Shown: positions 53,331 to 64,000 of the stretch, one piece after another
Layout of the letters: the number at the start of each line of letters is the position of its first letter
Position numbering within the stretch: the stretch's first letter is position 1
Source of the DNA: Adineta vaga
Lineage: Eukaryota; Rotifera
Assembly: GCA_021613535.1 (NCBI GenBank)
Contig: CP075497.1
Span: 8,432,001 to 8,496,000, forward strand
Direction: 5' to 3'
Length of the DNA stretch: 64,000 nucleotides
Notes under the pieces: generated by a model
The model's input: only the letters and a program-made list of their open reading frames with translations
Database searches by the model: none
What the model was told of the DNA's origin: nothing
Translations under genes and position numbers: made by a program

Positions 53331-56300
53331 ATGAAACAAATTCTGTTTATATTGTTGATTATCATTCATTCTTCCAATGGTAAGAAATAAAATTGTTCAA
53401 AATTATTTATTCTCTATTTATTGAAGGTACCTGTCCGAAAGCAACATTTGAATTTAAAAATAAAACTAAAATAGCTTTATATAATTTTATTGATTCGTCA
53501 ATTGGAAATATCGGTTCATTAGAAACATGTCCATGTAAGTAATGATGACTTTATTTTAGATATTTAAAACATATTTTCATGATTAGATACGGGTCGTCCT
53601 TATGTGTATTTACCTTGCTATCCAAATTCATCGTGGGGACGTGATCCCTATTTTAGTAATTGTATAAAACCAAGTGAAATCAAACAACAAACGAAAACAT
53701 TAATAGCAAAAGATAATCCATATGAAAAATTATCTTTCGAAGAAGTTATTCGAGTAAAATTTCAAAATCTATTTCTAAACTAAATGTTTTAATATAACTC
53801 ATTTTAAAGTTACCATTGACAAATTCAAATGATGTCTCGAATGCTTTATCATATTTAAATAAACAACAAACAGATTTAAAATCATCATCTGATATAACAT
53901 CAATTGTCAATCTGATTGATCGTATCGTAACAAATAATCAATATACAGATGAGATACAAACAAATTTATATTCAACTACAAATAAACTTTTATCTCGTTC
54001 ATTAACATCACAAATGAAAGAAGCTCAACAATTGAATGGAAGTGTTGTTAAGTAAGTCTATTTATTTTATTCAATCTAAAATTAAAAGTTTTCTTTTCAG
54101 GTTATTATCATTAATTGAAACATATTCTCAAAATGTTATGTTCAATGAATTAGAACGATCTTTTATTGACAATAATCTTGCAATATCTATTGTTAACAGA
54201 CCTAATAGTCATTCTCAACCTATCATTGGTTTTGCATTTGGTAAGTAAACATCTGATATCAAAGTTATGGTTATTTGTCATACCGAGGTAGGAAGTTATG
54301 TAATCAAATAAAGAAAAAGAAAAATAGAATAATTATTCAGTATGATGACGCATCAACAATTTAGTTTTATCCTTTACCTATTCATTTCACGAGTACATAA
54401 ATGATTGCAAAAGAAGTGAGAAGTGAATGAATTATAAAGTTGAGTAATAAGATCCATGTATAATGAACATTTACAATGTATGTTCAAAAAATTAATGTAG
54501 ACCTATATGACGCTCTTTGTTGACCGATGAATGAGAGAACATATATGTATATATTTATACATGAATACAGTTTGAATGATGATTGAGAAATAAATATGAT
54601 TAATCGAAGAGTTAGTTTGAATGATAGATGAATGGGAGTGAATGGATTGAGATAGGTTTTTGTTGTTGTTTTTCTTACTTTGTTTTGATATAAAAATTTT
54701 AGATTCAACGAAAAATGAAACAAAACCAATTAGTTCTGAATATTCATATCAAAATTCCACGTCTATTATTCTCACTACTCAAGCATTGATGAAACAAAAT
54801 CGTTTGACATTTTCAGTCTATGATCAAAATACAGGTTTATTCAATGATAAACAACATCGTGTATTAACACGAGTAATTTCTTTGACAATCGATAAACCTG
54901 AAGCAGTGAAAAATATCGATTCATTTGTTAAAATTCATTTTCAAATGGAAAATAATATGCAAGATCAAAATCATAGTTTACATTGTGCATTTTGGAATAT
55001 ATCTGATAATATGACAGCACGATGGTCAACAGAAGGATGCCGATTGGAAAGTGTTAAACAACAACGTGTGACATGTATATGTGATCATTTGACGCATTTT
55101 GCTGTTTTAATGGTTTGATAAGAAAAATAACATTCTGTTTTTATAATTGAAAATTTTTCGTTTTGAAAGGATATTGAACAAACAACAACACCAAAATTTG
55201 TCGAACAAATTCTTTCGATAATAACATTGATTGGATTATTATTATCTTCAATCGGCTTATGTTTAACGATTTTAACATTTATATTTTTCAAGTAAATCAA
55301 TTTCGAAAAGTTTTCTTCTTTTCATATACGCTCATGTATTCATCTTCTAGAAAATTACGTCGTCATTTCAGTCAAAAATCTCTTTTATTCCTATCAATAA
55401 ATCTTCTATGTGTTAATATCTTATTTTCAATTATTTGCCTATTTACATTAAAACAAATCTTATGCATTATTATTGGTAGTTTGTTACATTATTTTATCTT
55501 ATCAACATTTAGTTGGATGTTTATTATGGCTTTGATACAATATTTATTATTTGTAAAAGTTTTCCCGACAACAATTTCAGGTTTTACAAGAAAAGCAGCA
55601 GCTTTTTCACAATGTAAGTTGAAGTGTAAATGTTGTTTTGTTCGATAGTGAAAACGTTTTTATTTCTAGTAATTTCCTTAATTCCTGTTGTAATCGTTCT
55701 TGCTATCGATCCATGGAATTATACAAGACGAAGCGATCATATGTAAGACAAAATTTATTCATTAAAATCAATCTTATATGTATTTTCTTATTTAAGATGT
55801 TGGTTATCAAAATTACCATTCTTTGTTTCATTTATTTTACCAATTGTTTTGTATATTTTTATCAATAGCATTCTTTTTATAATTGTTGCTTATTCACTTT
55901 TATGTGGTAAGACAGCACAACGATTACAGAGTACACGTCCATTAGAATCACAACGTTTATCACGATTTACTCTTGCATTAAGTTGTTTTATTGTACTTGG
56001 TTTAACTTGGATATTTGGTCTATTTGCTATTGGACCAGTTCGTCTTCTATTTCAAATCTTGTTTTGTATATTTGCTACATTGACAGGATTTCTAATATTC
56101 ATTCTATATATTATAACATCAAAAACAAAACGTACATGTTGGAATAGTAAGTTGATGGATTGAAACTTTTTCGAATTGCAAAAAATATGTTGAATCATTA
56201 TAGATACTTTTAAATCTCTTGGAATTTCTTCCATTTATTCTCCAACGTCATCATCATCTTCTGGTTTTCTTGGTAGTAAAGAATTTTCAACAACATCCGT

Positions 56301-56607
56301 CAGTGATCATCAAAAAGTACCTCCTCGTCATTTACAATATTCTTCACAACCTCACCATTTTATTGATGCATATATGCCATCTTCACCGCCACCACCAGCT
56401 CCACCCATCTTACCACCATCGCAATCATCTTTAATTCTTGAAGGTGATGATTCAATCTATCCAACAGATATGACAAATCATTTGTATGAACCACGACATG
56501 TTTGGGCACCACATACGAATTATATTTATGAAACAAATCAACCGACTACATCACTCGATGATTATTCTCTATTCTATAGTTCCAATCATGATGCAACAAA
56601 ACTTTGA
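53331..56607 (+). CDS. Adhesion G-protein-coupled receptor with GAIN/GPS and 7TM
   Basis: Eleven exons: 53331-53379, 53427-53534, 53587-53753, 53810-54051, 54101-54240, 54703-55112, 55170-55291, 55351-55613, 55670-55742, 55797-56146 and 56204-56607. They encode 775 residues. A signal peptide (MKQILFILLIIIHSSNG) leads to a small Cys-containing N-terminal module and a Ser/Asn-rich GAIN region. The GPS motif follows (LHCAFWN ... WSTEGCRLES ... CICDHLTHFAVLM), with the autoproteolysis site HL|T conserved at about residues 364-366. The family B2-type 7TM comes next, from about residue 380 to 635 (including CWLSKLPFFVSF and LGLTWIFGLFAIGP). The tail is Ser/Pro-rich with SPPPPAPPILPP. Two GPS disulfide Cys pairs are present. 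Latrophilin-like by GPS and 7TM, but no lectin, olfactomedin or other adhesion domain is seen; the ectodomain is short. Confidence 0.9.
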
Positions 56608-57210
56608 AAAACATTTCGTGTCGATTAGTTTTCTCTTCTCTTGCAGTCAGATGCGTATGTGTTTCATAATCCGGTTGAATGTTGAACTTAGTTTTTTTTC
56701 TTACTATATATATATATGATTAAGTATGGTGTTTCATTTTTTGCTTTGTATGAATCGAGTTTTTCTTATAAACATTTTCAAATATGATATTTCATGTTTT
56801 TTCTTTCAAGACATGTACTAATGGAAGAGGCAGTTGCTACAGGAGAACGCTTATCTCAAAGTTAGCAATATATCTTGTTCTCTAACTTATAAACATAGAT
56901 ATTACATAATCTGTATGACTAGATATATATTCACTGCTGAGCAATCCATTAAATGACATGAAATATATCATTTTCCTGATCAATTCTCTTTTTATTTCCT
57001 TCTCTTTATTTATTGTAAATAAAAACAAGTCAAATCTGTATACTGTTATCATACAATTACAGAGAAGTTGAAAAATAAGAGGACAGAAAAAAAAAACGAT
57101 ACCATCAATATGCATACTAAAAACGAAACATAACTTCAACGTCTAAAAATATATAAAATATATATCACCGTCATCGTATTTTTTACAAAACAAAATATAT
57201 AAGAAACTGT
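56608..57210. other. Spacer between convergent adhesion GPCR and TBP
   Basis: Both 3' UTRs lie here. TTTATT near 57007 (AATAAA on the minus strand) is a candidate poly(A) signal for TBP. No gene seen. Confidence 0.4.
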
Positions 57211-58328
57211 TCAATTAGCTCGACGGAAACCTTTTAAAATCGGAAAGATTAAATCAAAAGCTTCATCAATTTCACGGCGTTGTTTAGCGCCTAAATGAAC
57301 ACAAGAGTGAATTTCTCTTTCGAATCAGTCCAACACAAAATAAACAATTTTAACCTTACCTGTCAATACTACTTTACCGGAATTGAAAATTAATAAAACA
57401 ATTTTTGGTTTAATAATTCGATAGATTAAACCAGGAAACAATTCAGGTTCATAACTGAAATAAAATATAGAATAGTGTTGAAAAGACGATTACAAATCGA
57501 TTTACCTGCAATATGTATCATGTTTTAATTGCAAGGCTTCAAGTCGTATTTTGAAATTTACATCAGCACTACCAACCATATTTTGAATTTTGAAGTCGAG
57601 AAATTTTGCCTGAAATAGAATAATTTAAGATAGATGTTATTCTTTTGAATTGATTATTACTGGAAAGCCAAGTTTTTGAATGACACGAGCATAACGTCGG
57701 GCTGCTTGAACAGAATCATCTTCACTTTTAGCACCGGTACAAACCATTTTTCCTGAACTAAATATTAATGCAGTTGTTCGTGGATTACGAATACGCATAA
57801 TAACAGCAGCAAAACGTTTTGGATTATATTCTGCATTCCTTGCTTGTAATGCAATACGTTTCAAATCTAACGGACAGCCAAGATTGACAGTTGATACAAT
57901 ATTTCTAAAGTTTTTAAAAGAAAGTATAGAATGTGTATCTCGAATTGAAAAGAAACTAGATTCATTACTGTAAACTTGGTTGTACACGTGATGCATCCGC
58001 TGCACGTGGTGTGACTGGTGTTGGAGCAACAGAAAAGGGTGTTGAAGGTGCGACTGAACTAAGATGATACGATGTCACTGTTGATGGTGGACCCATATCT
58101 GGTATACTTTTTTTTGAAGCAACCGATGGTCGATGAAAAAATCGATTCTCATTAGTTGTATTTGCATGTGTTTCTTCTCTTGAAGCAACACTTCGCGGCG
58201 TTGCGGATGGAGGTAATGACATAGGTGAGGCATATTGATCATTCTAAATATTCAATTGAGAAAACACTAAATAGAAAAACAACCCAAACCTGATGAGAAT
58301 TCGGATCGTTAAAAGGTGAAAAATCCAT
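57211..58328 (-). CDS. TBP: TATA-box-binding protein
   Basis: Minus-strand exons 58290-58328, 57969-58243, 57661-57904, 57506-57609, 57360-57454 and 57211-57290 encode 278 residues. The first ~104 residues are a Ser/Pro/Thr-rich variable domain without a poly-Gln run. The C-terminal ~174 residues are the highly conserved saddle made of two direct repeats ([19 protein letters not shown] ... [17 protein letters not shown] and [18 protein letters not shown] ... [20 protein letters not shown]). It nucleates TFIID, SL1 and TFIIIB on promoters in the nucleus. The core matches canonical TBP rather than TRF2-type paralogues, because the DNA-contacting Phe-containing loops and GAK motifs are intact. 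Divergent from the Rab8-like gene with a 1.2 kb spacer. Confidence 0.96.
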
Positions 58329-59562
58329 TCTTTGAGTATTGAGAAAGTTCTATGCAAAGTCTAAATCGATTTTCTATACATATATACTATACTCAAGGCA
58401 AGGAAGCTTAATTCAGTAGTAGAAGAGCGAGCGAATAACAATTCTATTGATTTGTCAGCTGTAGAGATGTATGAATAAAAACAAGACTGTATTTTTTATA
58501 GATGCCGCTGAAAACTGGTGGTTTGTTTTTTTTACTACGATCTTTTTTCTTTTCCTTTATTTAACAGTCTAGTAACTAGTAAGATACTTACAAATATGAA
58601 GAATAATTTTGAACGTTAGTTTTGAATTTGTATCTGTTCAATCGTTCAGATATGAAGTAGAATAACTCACAAATTGATTTTTGTCGTGCACAAAACTTAT
58701 AGTAGAACACGTGAAGGATATATACAAGGACTGAATTATTATCAGTAATCATCGATTATAAGATTATCTCAACTCTAATTTCTTTGCTTTTTCGATGATT
58801 TCTCTCAATTAAAAAATGTCATCAATGATTTTCGATGCGTTGCGGTTAACAGATGACAACTAATATATCTTGAAGAATTCATACGATTCTTATATTATTT
58901 TTTCATATCAGTATATATTTCATGACAGTCGTTGATTTGAATGCATATCGTCTTTAAATTGATAGACTTGTTACTATACGTATATAAATCTTTACTCTTA
59001 CAATAGCGATATTTATTCAAATTTACACGTTTTCCGTCTTTTTTAAATAAAACTTTGGTCAAGTCGTTATCATGCTACTATAGCAACGAGAAAACATCTA
59101 TGAACGTTTCTTTCCTTATTTAATATTTTTCTATCTATTTTGCACTTCATCGATAATTAAAAATAGAGTGCGCTAGTTCGCAGTACGAAAAAAATCTTCT
59201 TCTTTTCTGCTGGTCAAAACGTCACCATTAACACAAAATAGGAGCTGATGATAATGATTCATCATGAATAGAAAAAGAAGGAATGAGAATGCCCTATGAT
59301 AAAACGTCTATCTACTTTTTTTCACTAGTAGAACATGCTTGATTGATAGATCGCTTACGCCTAAAGGTTGATAAAGACAAGTATCATCAAGCTATATTGT
59401 TCTTTTGTTTCATTACATTTTCTTGCTCTCTCTCTCTCATTTTTTCTAGCTATACCAGATAAAGAACATTAACAGGTGTTGTATTGTGTTTCTAGATAAA
59501 TCAAACAGCACATGGATCTAGATTAATATATTACCAAGTTATACTCAGCAAATTAAAACAAA
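58329..59562. other. Divergent promoter region, TBP / Rab8-like
   Basis: About 1.2 kb of AT-rich DNA with no supported gene. A short CT run is visible near 59429-59440. Presumably contains both core promoters. Confidence 0.4.
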
Positions 59563-60789
59563 ATGGCCAAAGCCTATGATTATTTATTTAAATTACTTCT
59601 GATTGGTATGTTTACTTTCTTTTTTCGGGATATTTATTTATTTTTTGTTTACTTCAGGTGATAGTGGTGTTGGAAAGGTAGAAAATGAATGATTCGAAAT
59701 AACTTTCTAAATATAAATTTTAGACATGTGTGCTTTTGCGTTTCTGTGATTCAGCATTTAGCACAACTTTTATTTCAACTATTGGTAATTTATCATTTCC
59801 TTTTTGTTTACAATATAGAGTCTCGAATATATATATATATATATGTTTCAAATATAGGAATCGACTTCAAAATTCGAACAATTGATCTTGATGGACGTAA
59901 AATCAAATTACAAATTTGGTAAATAAAGATTACTATACTTTATTATACAGATAAATGTTTGTTTTTCTTCTCTTTGTTTAGGGATACAGCTGGTCAAGTA
60001 AGAATGATGAACTAGTTAATTTATTGAATTAACAAAGAGAAGTTTTTTTAGGAACGATTTAAAACAATCACTACTGCTTATTACCGTGGAGCAATGGTAA
60101 ACCATATAAATAGATATAATTGATGTTTAACTATGTTTTATCTAGGGAATTATGTTAGTTTATGATATAACAAGTGAAAAAAGTTTTGATAATATCAAAA
60201 ATTGGATTCGAAATATTGAAGAAGTAAAGAAATCAAATATGATTGATTGAAATAATGATCAATTTAAATTTATTTTAGCATGCATCAGCCGAAGTAGAAC
60301 GAATGCTTATAGGAAATAAATGCGATATGCAAGATAAACGACAAGTCAGTCGAGAAAAAGGTGAACATGTATGTATAAATTCTTACTGAAATCGAAAAAC
60401 TTCCGTAATCGAATCTTTTCATTTTAGTTGGCCATGGAATATGGAATTAAATTTATGGAAACTAGTGCGAAAGGAAATATTGTAAGTGAAATGAAATGAG
60501 ATTTTTCTTACAAATATACATTATTTATTTATTTAGAATGTAGACGAAGCATTTCTCTCTCTTGCCAAAGATATCAAAGCAAAAATCGACAAAAAAGCGG
60601 TAAATATTTTCTCTTCCCCTCACTCGCTCTCTCTCTCTCTATAGATTTATAGGAGAAACTAATTTGTCTATTTATTAATAGGGTGCAGATCAAACTGGTA
60701 ATCGAGTGGTGTCGGGTGGTATTAGGCCAAAAGCAGATACAAATAAAAAATCTGGTACTTCGTTTTGGTCTCGTTGTTCATTGTTCTAA
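59563..60789 (+). CDS. RAB8: Rab8-like small GTPase, many tiny exons
   Basis: Eleven exons: 59563-59605, 59658-59677, 59724-59784, 59858-59918, 59982-59997, 60052-60096, 60146-60223, 60279-60368, 60428-60481, 60537-60599 and 60682-60789. They encode 212 residues. Canonical start [16 protein letters not shown]1 GDSGVGKTC, effector [20 protein letters not shown]3 DTAGQERF, G4 GNKCDMQD and G5 ETSAK. The C-terminus is a CAAX box, CSLF, whose last residue favours geranylgeranylation; Rab8A has the analogous CVLL. It is expected to drive polarised exocytosis and ciliary membrane delivery. It has the same introns as the Rab10-like gene at GVGK|T and IW|DTAG but seven or more extra ones, including exons of 16 and 20 nt. 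AATAAA at 61051-61056 fits the poly(A) signal. Confidence 0.94.
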
Positions 60790-61050
60790 ACAAAAGCCAT
60801 CAAACAAAGAAACTTCTCATATTCTTGATGATCTGTTATTATTATCGAACAGCATGAATATCAATGATGGGTTTCCTTCTTTGCCTTTTTTTTAAATTTA
60901 ATACCGAACAATCATCATCCACTCTGTACATCGTACTCTTTCGTTTTTTTTTCATTATTTCGTTTGTTATTATTCTTGGGTATCTATCTTTTCTTTTCTC
61001 TTTCTCTCTCTCTTTCTTTCTTTCTTTCTTTTTTTCTTATTGTGGAATCA

Positions 61051-61056
61051 AATAAA
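61051..61056 (+). terminator. Candidate poly(A) signal, Rab8-like gene
   Basis: AATAAA about 260 nt after the Rab8-like stop, followed by a pyrimidine-rich region. Confidence 0.35.
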
Positions 61057-61200
61057 ACATCCAGGCTTCTATTGATGAACATTGTTGACTTCCGAAGATG
61101 AGCAAATAGACAGATCTACTAGTTCACTCTCTTCCTAATCGCTTCAATACAGCAGCAGATGATTTTATCGTCTTCGTTTTTCGATGTTCGGATGAGCATC

Positions 61201-61246
61201 TTTTTCCTCCTCTTCCTCCCCCTCCTCCTCCTCCTCTTCTTCTCCG
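61201..61246. repeat. Polypyrimidine (CCT)n tract
   Basis: Long run of C and T with CCT/CTT units in the spacer, seen directly; such tracts can form triplex DNA. Confidence 0.75.
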
Positions 61247-61768
61247 ATTGACGACATCGTAACGAAATCTTTTGAATAAATATATGAATAAATGTGTCCT
61301 CATTCGAAATCTGGCGTGTGTGTTTGTGCTCAATGTACACAAAAGAAAAGGCAAAGAAATAAGAAGGTTCGTACGATGAACTAGTTAATCATACGCAACA
61401 ATCGTTTGTTGAATTAAGTCGACAACGAGAAAAGAGAAATTTTTTTTATAAACAAAAAATTTCGCACAAGAAGGACATTGTTCTATATCAAAATTCATGT
61501 ACCAAGCGGAAAAACGTCTGTCATCCTAATCAATTACAAGTAAGTTTTTGTAGAGAAGATTCAATATGTAGGAGAATACTTACAATAAAGTTTATCAACC
61601 GATAATATTCACTAATTCATTACCGTTAGCAAATACATGTCTCAGGAACAATCTATATTTTGATTTTTAAACTTTCAATGAGATATTACTTGTTATCTAT
61701 GCAGAGCATTATCTTTATTTTATGAATGAACATTAATTTGATAAATATTGTCTATTAAGCATCTTACC

Positions 61769-63960
61769 ATGGTACTTAAAATTGGTTCAGGTGAAATTGA
61801 TGATTTATCTACGTTGAATGTTCTTGATGAAGAAAGTCTTCTACGTGAATTACGGGCTAGATATAAAAAAGGAATTATCTATGTAAGTAAATCGATTCTT
61901 GACTAATCAGTATACTTTCATCTCCTCATAGACATACATTGGAGATGTACTGATTGCCATTAACCCATTTAAACAATTAAATATCTATGAAAAACAGGTT
62001 CGTTATGAAATGACTTGAAGGAAAATAACCTCTCTTTTTTTATTGTCTCTAGCAACATGATCTTTATAAATATGTTCAAAGTCGAAATCAATTGACTCCA
62101 CATATTTTTTGGATTGCTGATCAAGCTTATCGAAAACTTTGTCTATCGAAACAAGCACAATGTATTGCTGTTTCAGGCGAAAGTGGAGCGGGTATGATTG
62201 ATAGCTTTTTTTTATTCTCACTAATTTCGTTTTCGAATAGGAAAAACGGAATCAACGAAACTTATGGTTTCACATATCATTCATTGTTCTGGAGATGCAG
62301 GTGATCGTGAATTACAAAATCGAATTATTGAAGTTTGTATTCGAACAAATAAAGCTTTTGAAAAAATGGTCATTTTTTTTTGTTCATATTGATTTGTAGA
62401 CATCACCATTATTGGAAGCATTTGGTAATGCACAAACGTGTATGAATCAAAATTCCAGTCGTTTTGGAAAGTATCTTCAATTAAATTTTACCGATACGGG
62501 TCGAATTGTTGGAGGTAAATTTACTATGGTAGTAATTGATAAAAATAAAGTGTTGACATTTATCTTCTAGCGAAAGTCTATGATTATTTACTTGAAAAAT
62601 CTCGTATTGTTCAACATGGTCCTGGTGAACGTACATTTCACTTTTTTTATTATCTTTTTGCTGGTTTGGAAAAAGAAGCTTTAGAATATTTCTATCTGGA
62701 TGATCCAGAAACTTATCGGTATTGAAAATTTTGTTTGTTAACAAGAACATCTATCACAACATTCATCTATTTCTAGAATTATGAAAGATTCATGTGGAGG
62801 AAAAGTATTTCCTAGTCGATCAGATTTTAAACATTGTCGACAAATGTTTAATACACATAAAGAAATTATGCGAAGAGTGGGATTTACTGATGAAGTAATG
62901 CATTTCTTTTTTTCAAAGTTAAAATAAGAAAGGAGTAAACACATATATTCATTTAGGATATTAATATGGTATTTACAATACTATCAGCAATACTTCATTT
63001 AACAAATATTCGATTTTCACATGATGATGAAACAGATGGAGTTTATATTGAAGATGAATATCCTTTAGAAGTTGGTAAGTGATTTAATTACGCGTTGTGA
63101 AAAGTAGATGGAATTTATTAATTTGAGTTTATTGCTATTTTTAAAAAATCGAACAATATATATCGAATCTTCTCTGTTTATTTATAGTATGTACTCTTCT
63201 TGCACTTGATCAAGAGATTCTTACAATGGCTCTTATATCAACATTTAGTATAACAAAAGGTATATTATTCTGAATAATCTTAGAAATCTTCTTCAGTTGA
63301 TAAATGATTTTATTAGGTGAACGTGTCATTAGTTTAAAAAATTCTGATCAAGCTAATGATTGTCGTGATGCATTAGCTAAAGCTTTGTATGAACGATTAT
63401 TTTCATGGATTGTTAAACAAATAAATACACTTTTACAACCAAATCGACGGTAAGTTTCTTTAGTTTTTCAAAATATTCCTTTATTCATTTCTTTCTATTT
63501 CATAGACATAATCAAACTGATGATAATATCTATCGTACTTGTTCAATATTAGATATGTCAGGTTTTGAAAATTTCCAAGTGAATAGTTTCGAACAATTGT
63601 GTATCAATGTGGCAAATGAACATCTACAGTATTATTTCAATGAACATATTTTTCTACAAGAAGAACAAGATTATCGAACTGAAGGTGTTCCATGTGAAAA
63701 AGTTGAATTTCAAAATAATGAAGATTTAATTGAATTATTCATGGGTGTAAGTTCTAATTATTTTTTTTTACATTTTTCAATGTTCTATTAAATATTAGAC
63801 ATTGGGAATATTTGCATTGCTTGATGAAGAATCTCGTTTTCCTAAAGCAAATGATGAATCACTCGTACAAAAGTTTCATAGTCATTGTAAAAATCATCCA
63901 CGATATATTAAACCACGAGGCAATGAAACAGCATTTGGTATCCATCATTATGCTGGAAAA
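61769..63960 (+). CDS. Unconventional myosin, N-terminal half of motor domain (runs off right edge)
   Basis: Twelve exons visible: 61769-61882, 61932-61997, 62053-62191, 62241-62332, 62400-62514, 62571-62718, 62777-62894, 62957-63074, 63188-63259, 63317-63449, 63506-63746 and 63799-63960, giving 506 residues so far. The motor starts almost at once ([21 protein letters not shown]) with no kinase, SH3-like or ankyrin extension. P-loop GESGAGKT is at about residues 102-109, switch [11 protein letters not shown] follows, and switch II reads DMSGFE where most myosins have DIxGFE. The [20 protein letters not shown] relay region and [11 protein letters not shown] are well conserved. An ATP-dependent actin motor. 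Similarity by eye is highest to class III/XVI-like or other unconventional myosins; tail and IQ motifs are outside the window, so class is not assigned. Confidence 0.93.
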
Positions 63961-64000
63961 GTAAGAGAATAATCTAGAGAAAAACTTTGAATAATAATCA

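Larger units (their letters stand above)
60790..61768. other. Spacer between Rab8-like and myosin genes
   Basis: Holds the Rab8-like 3' UTR, CT/CTTT runs (about 61000-61030) and a strongly pyrimidine-rich CCT tract (about 61201-61246). Minus-strand Arg/Gly frames over the tract are repeat artefacts. Confidence 0.45.

Noticed and set aside
61119-61354. Minus-strand Arg/Gly/Lys-rich frames
   Set aside because: Translation of the polypyrimidine CCT tract; no homology.

Overview
The window looks like a stretch of an AT-rich, compact metazoan nuclear genome, most probably a bdelloid rotifer (Rotaria/Adineta/Didymodactylos type). This is inferred from: about 30% GC; very short GT-AG introns (mostly 45-70 nt) inside long multi-exon genes; intergenic spacers of only 0.3-3.5 kb; animal-type proteins throughout (intermediate filament, adhesion GPCR, HID1, GAS2-like, TBP); and an intronless divergent rhodopsin-like GPCR. 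I see no mobile element, CRISPR array, rRNA or convincing tRNA. Exons were joined by hand from conserved protein alignment, splice dinucleotides and codon phase. For every complete multi-exon gene except the frameshifted DLST, exon lengths sum to a multiple of three.

Layout. 1-6.3 kb: the 5' part of an intermediate filament gene (-), a 5'-incomplete NACHT/STAND-like fragment (+), and an M13 neprilysin-like gene (+). 7-12.5 kb: class I aldolase (-), an FBXO33-like F-box gene (+), and a TJAP1/BEGAIN-like coiled-coil gene (+). 13-18 kb: an orphan GPCR (+), Rab10-like (-), and the E2 subunit of 2-oxoglutarate dehydrogenase, DLST (-). 19-29 kb: a single-pass membrane orphan (+), then PIGZ-like (-), a retinol-dehydrogenase-like SDR (-) and PPP4R3/SMEK (-). 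30-40 kb: HID1 (+) and a Rap1GAP-family gene (+). 43-51 kb: a GAS2-like CH+GAR cytoskeletal linker (+), TRMT10C (-), and a coiled-coil orphan (+). 53-64 kb: an adhesion GPCR (+), TBP (-), Rab8-like (+), and the first half of an unconventional myosin motor (+) that runs off the right edge.

The genes do not form a pathway cluster; this is ordinary mixed housekeeping and signalling content. The most interesting pattern is that three enzyme-family genes within about 21 kb keep full-length open frames and clean splicing but lack catalytic residues: the neprilysin-like protein lacks HExxH; the aldolase lacks the Schiff-base Lys, a catalytic Glu and phosphate-binding Arg residues; the SDR lacks the active-site Lys. 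A fourth gene, DLST, is intact apart from one missing base in the lipoyl domain. Degenerate-tetraploid bdelloid genomes carry extra copies, so these may be homeologs that became pseudoenzymes or are early pseudogenes. I found no clearly novel multi-gene system.
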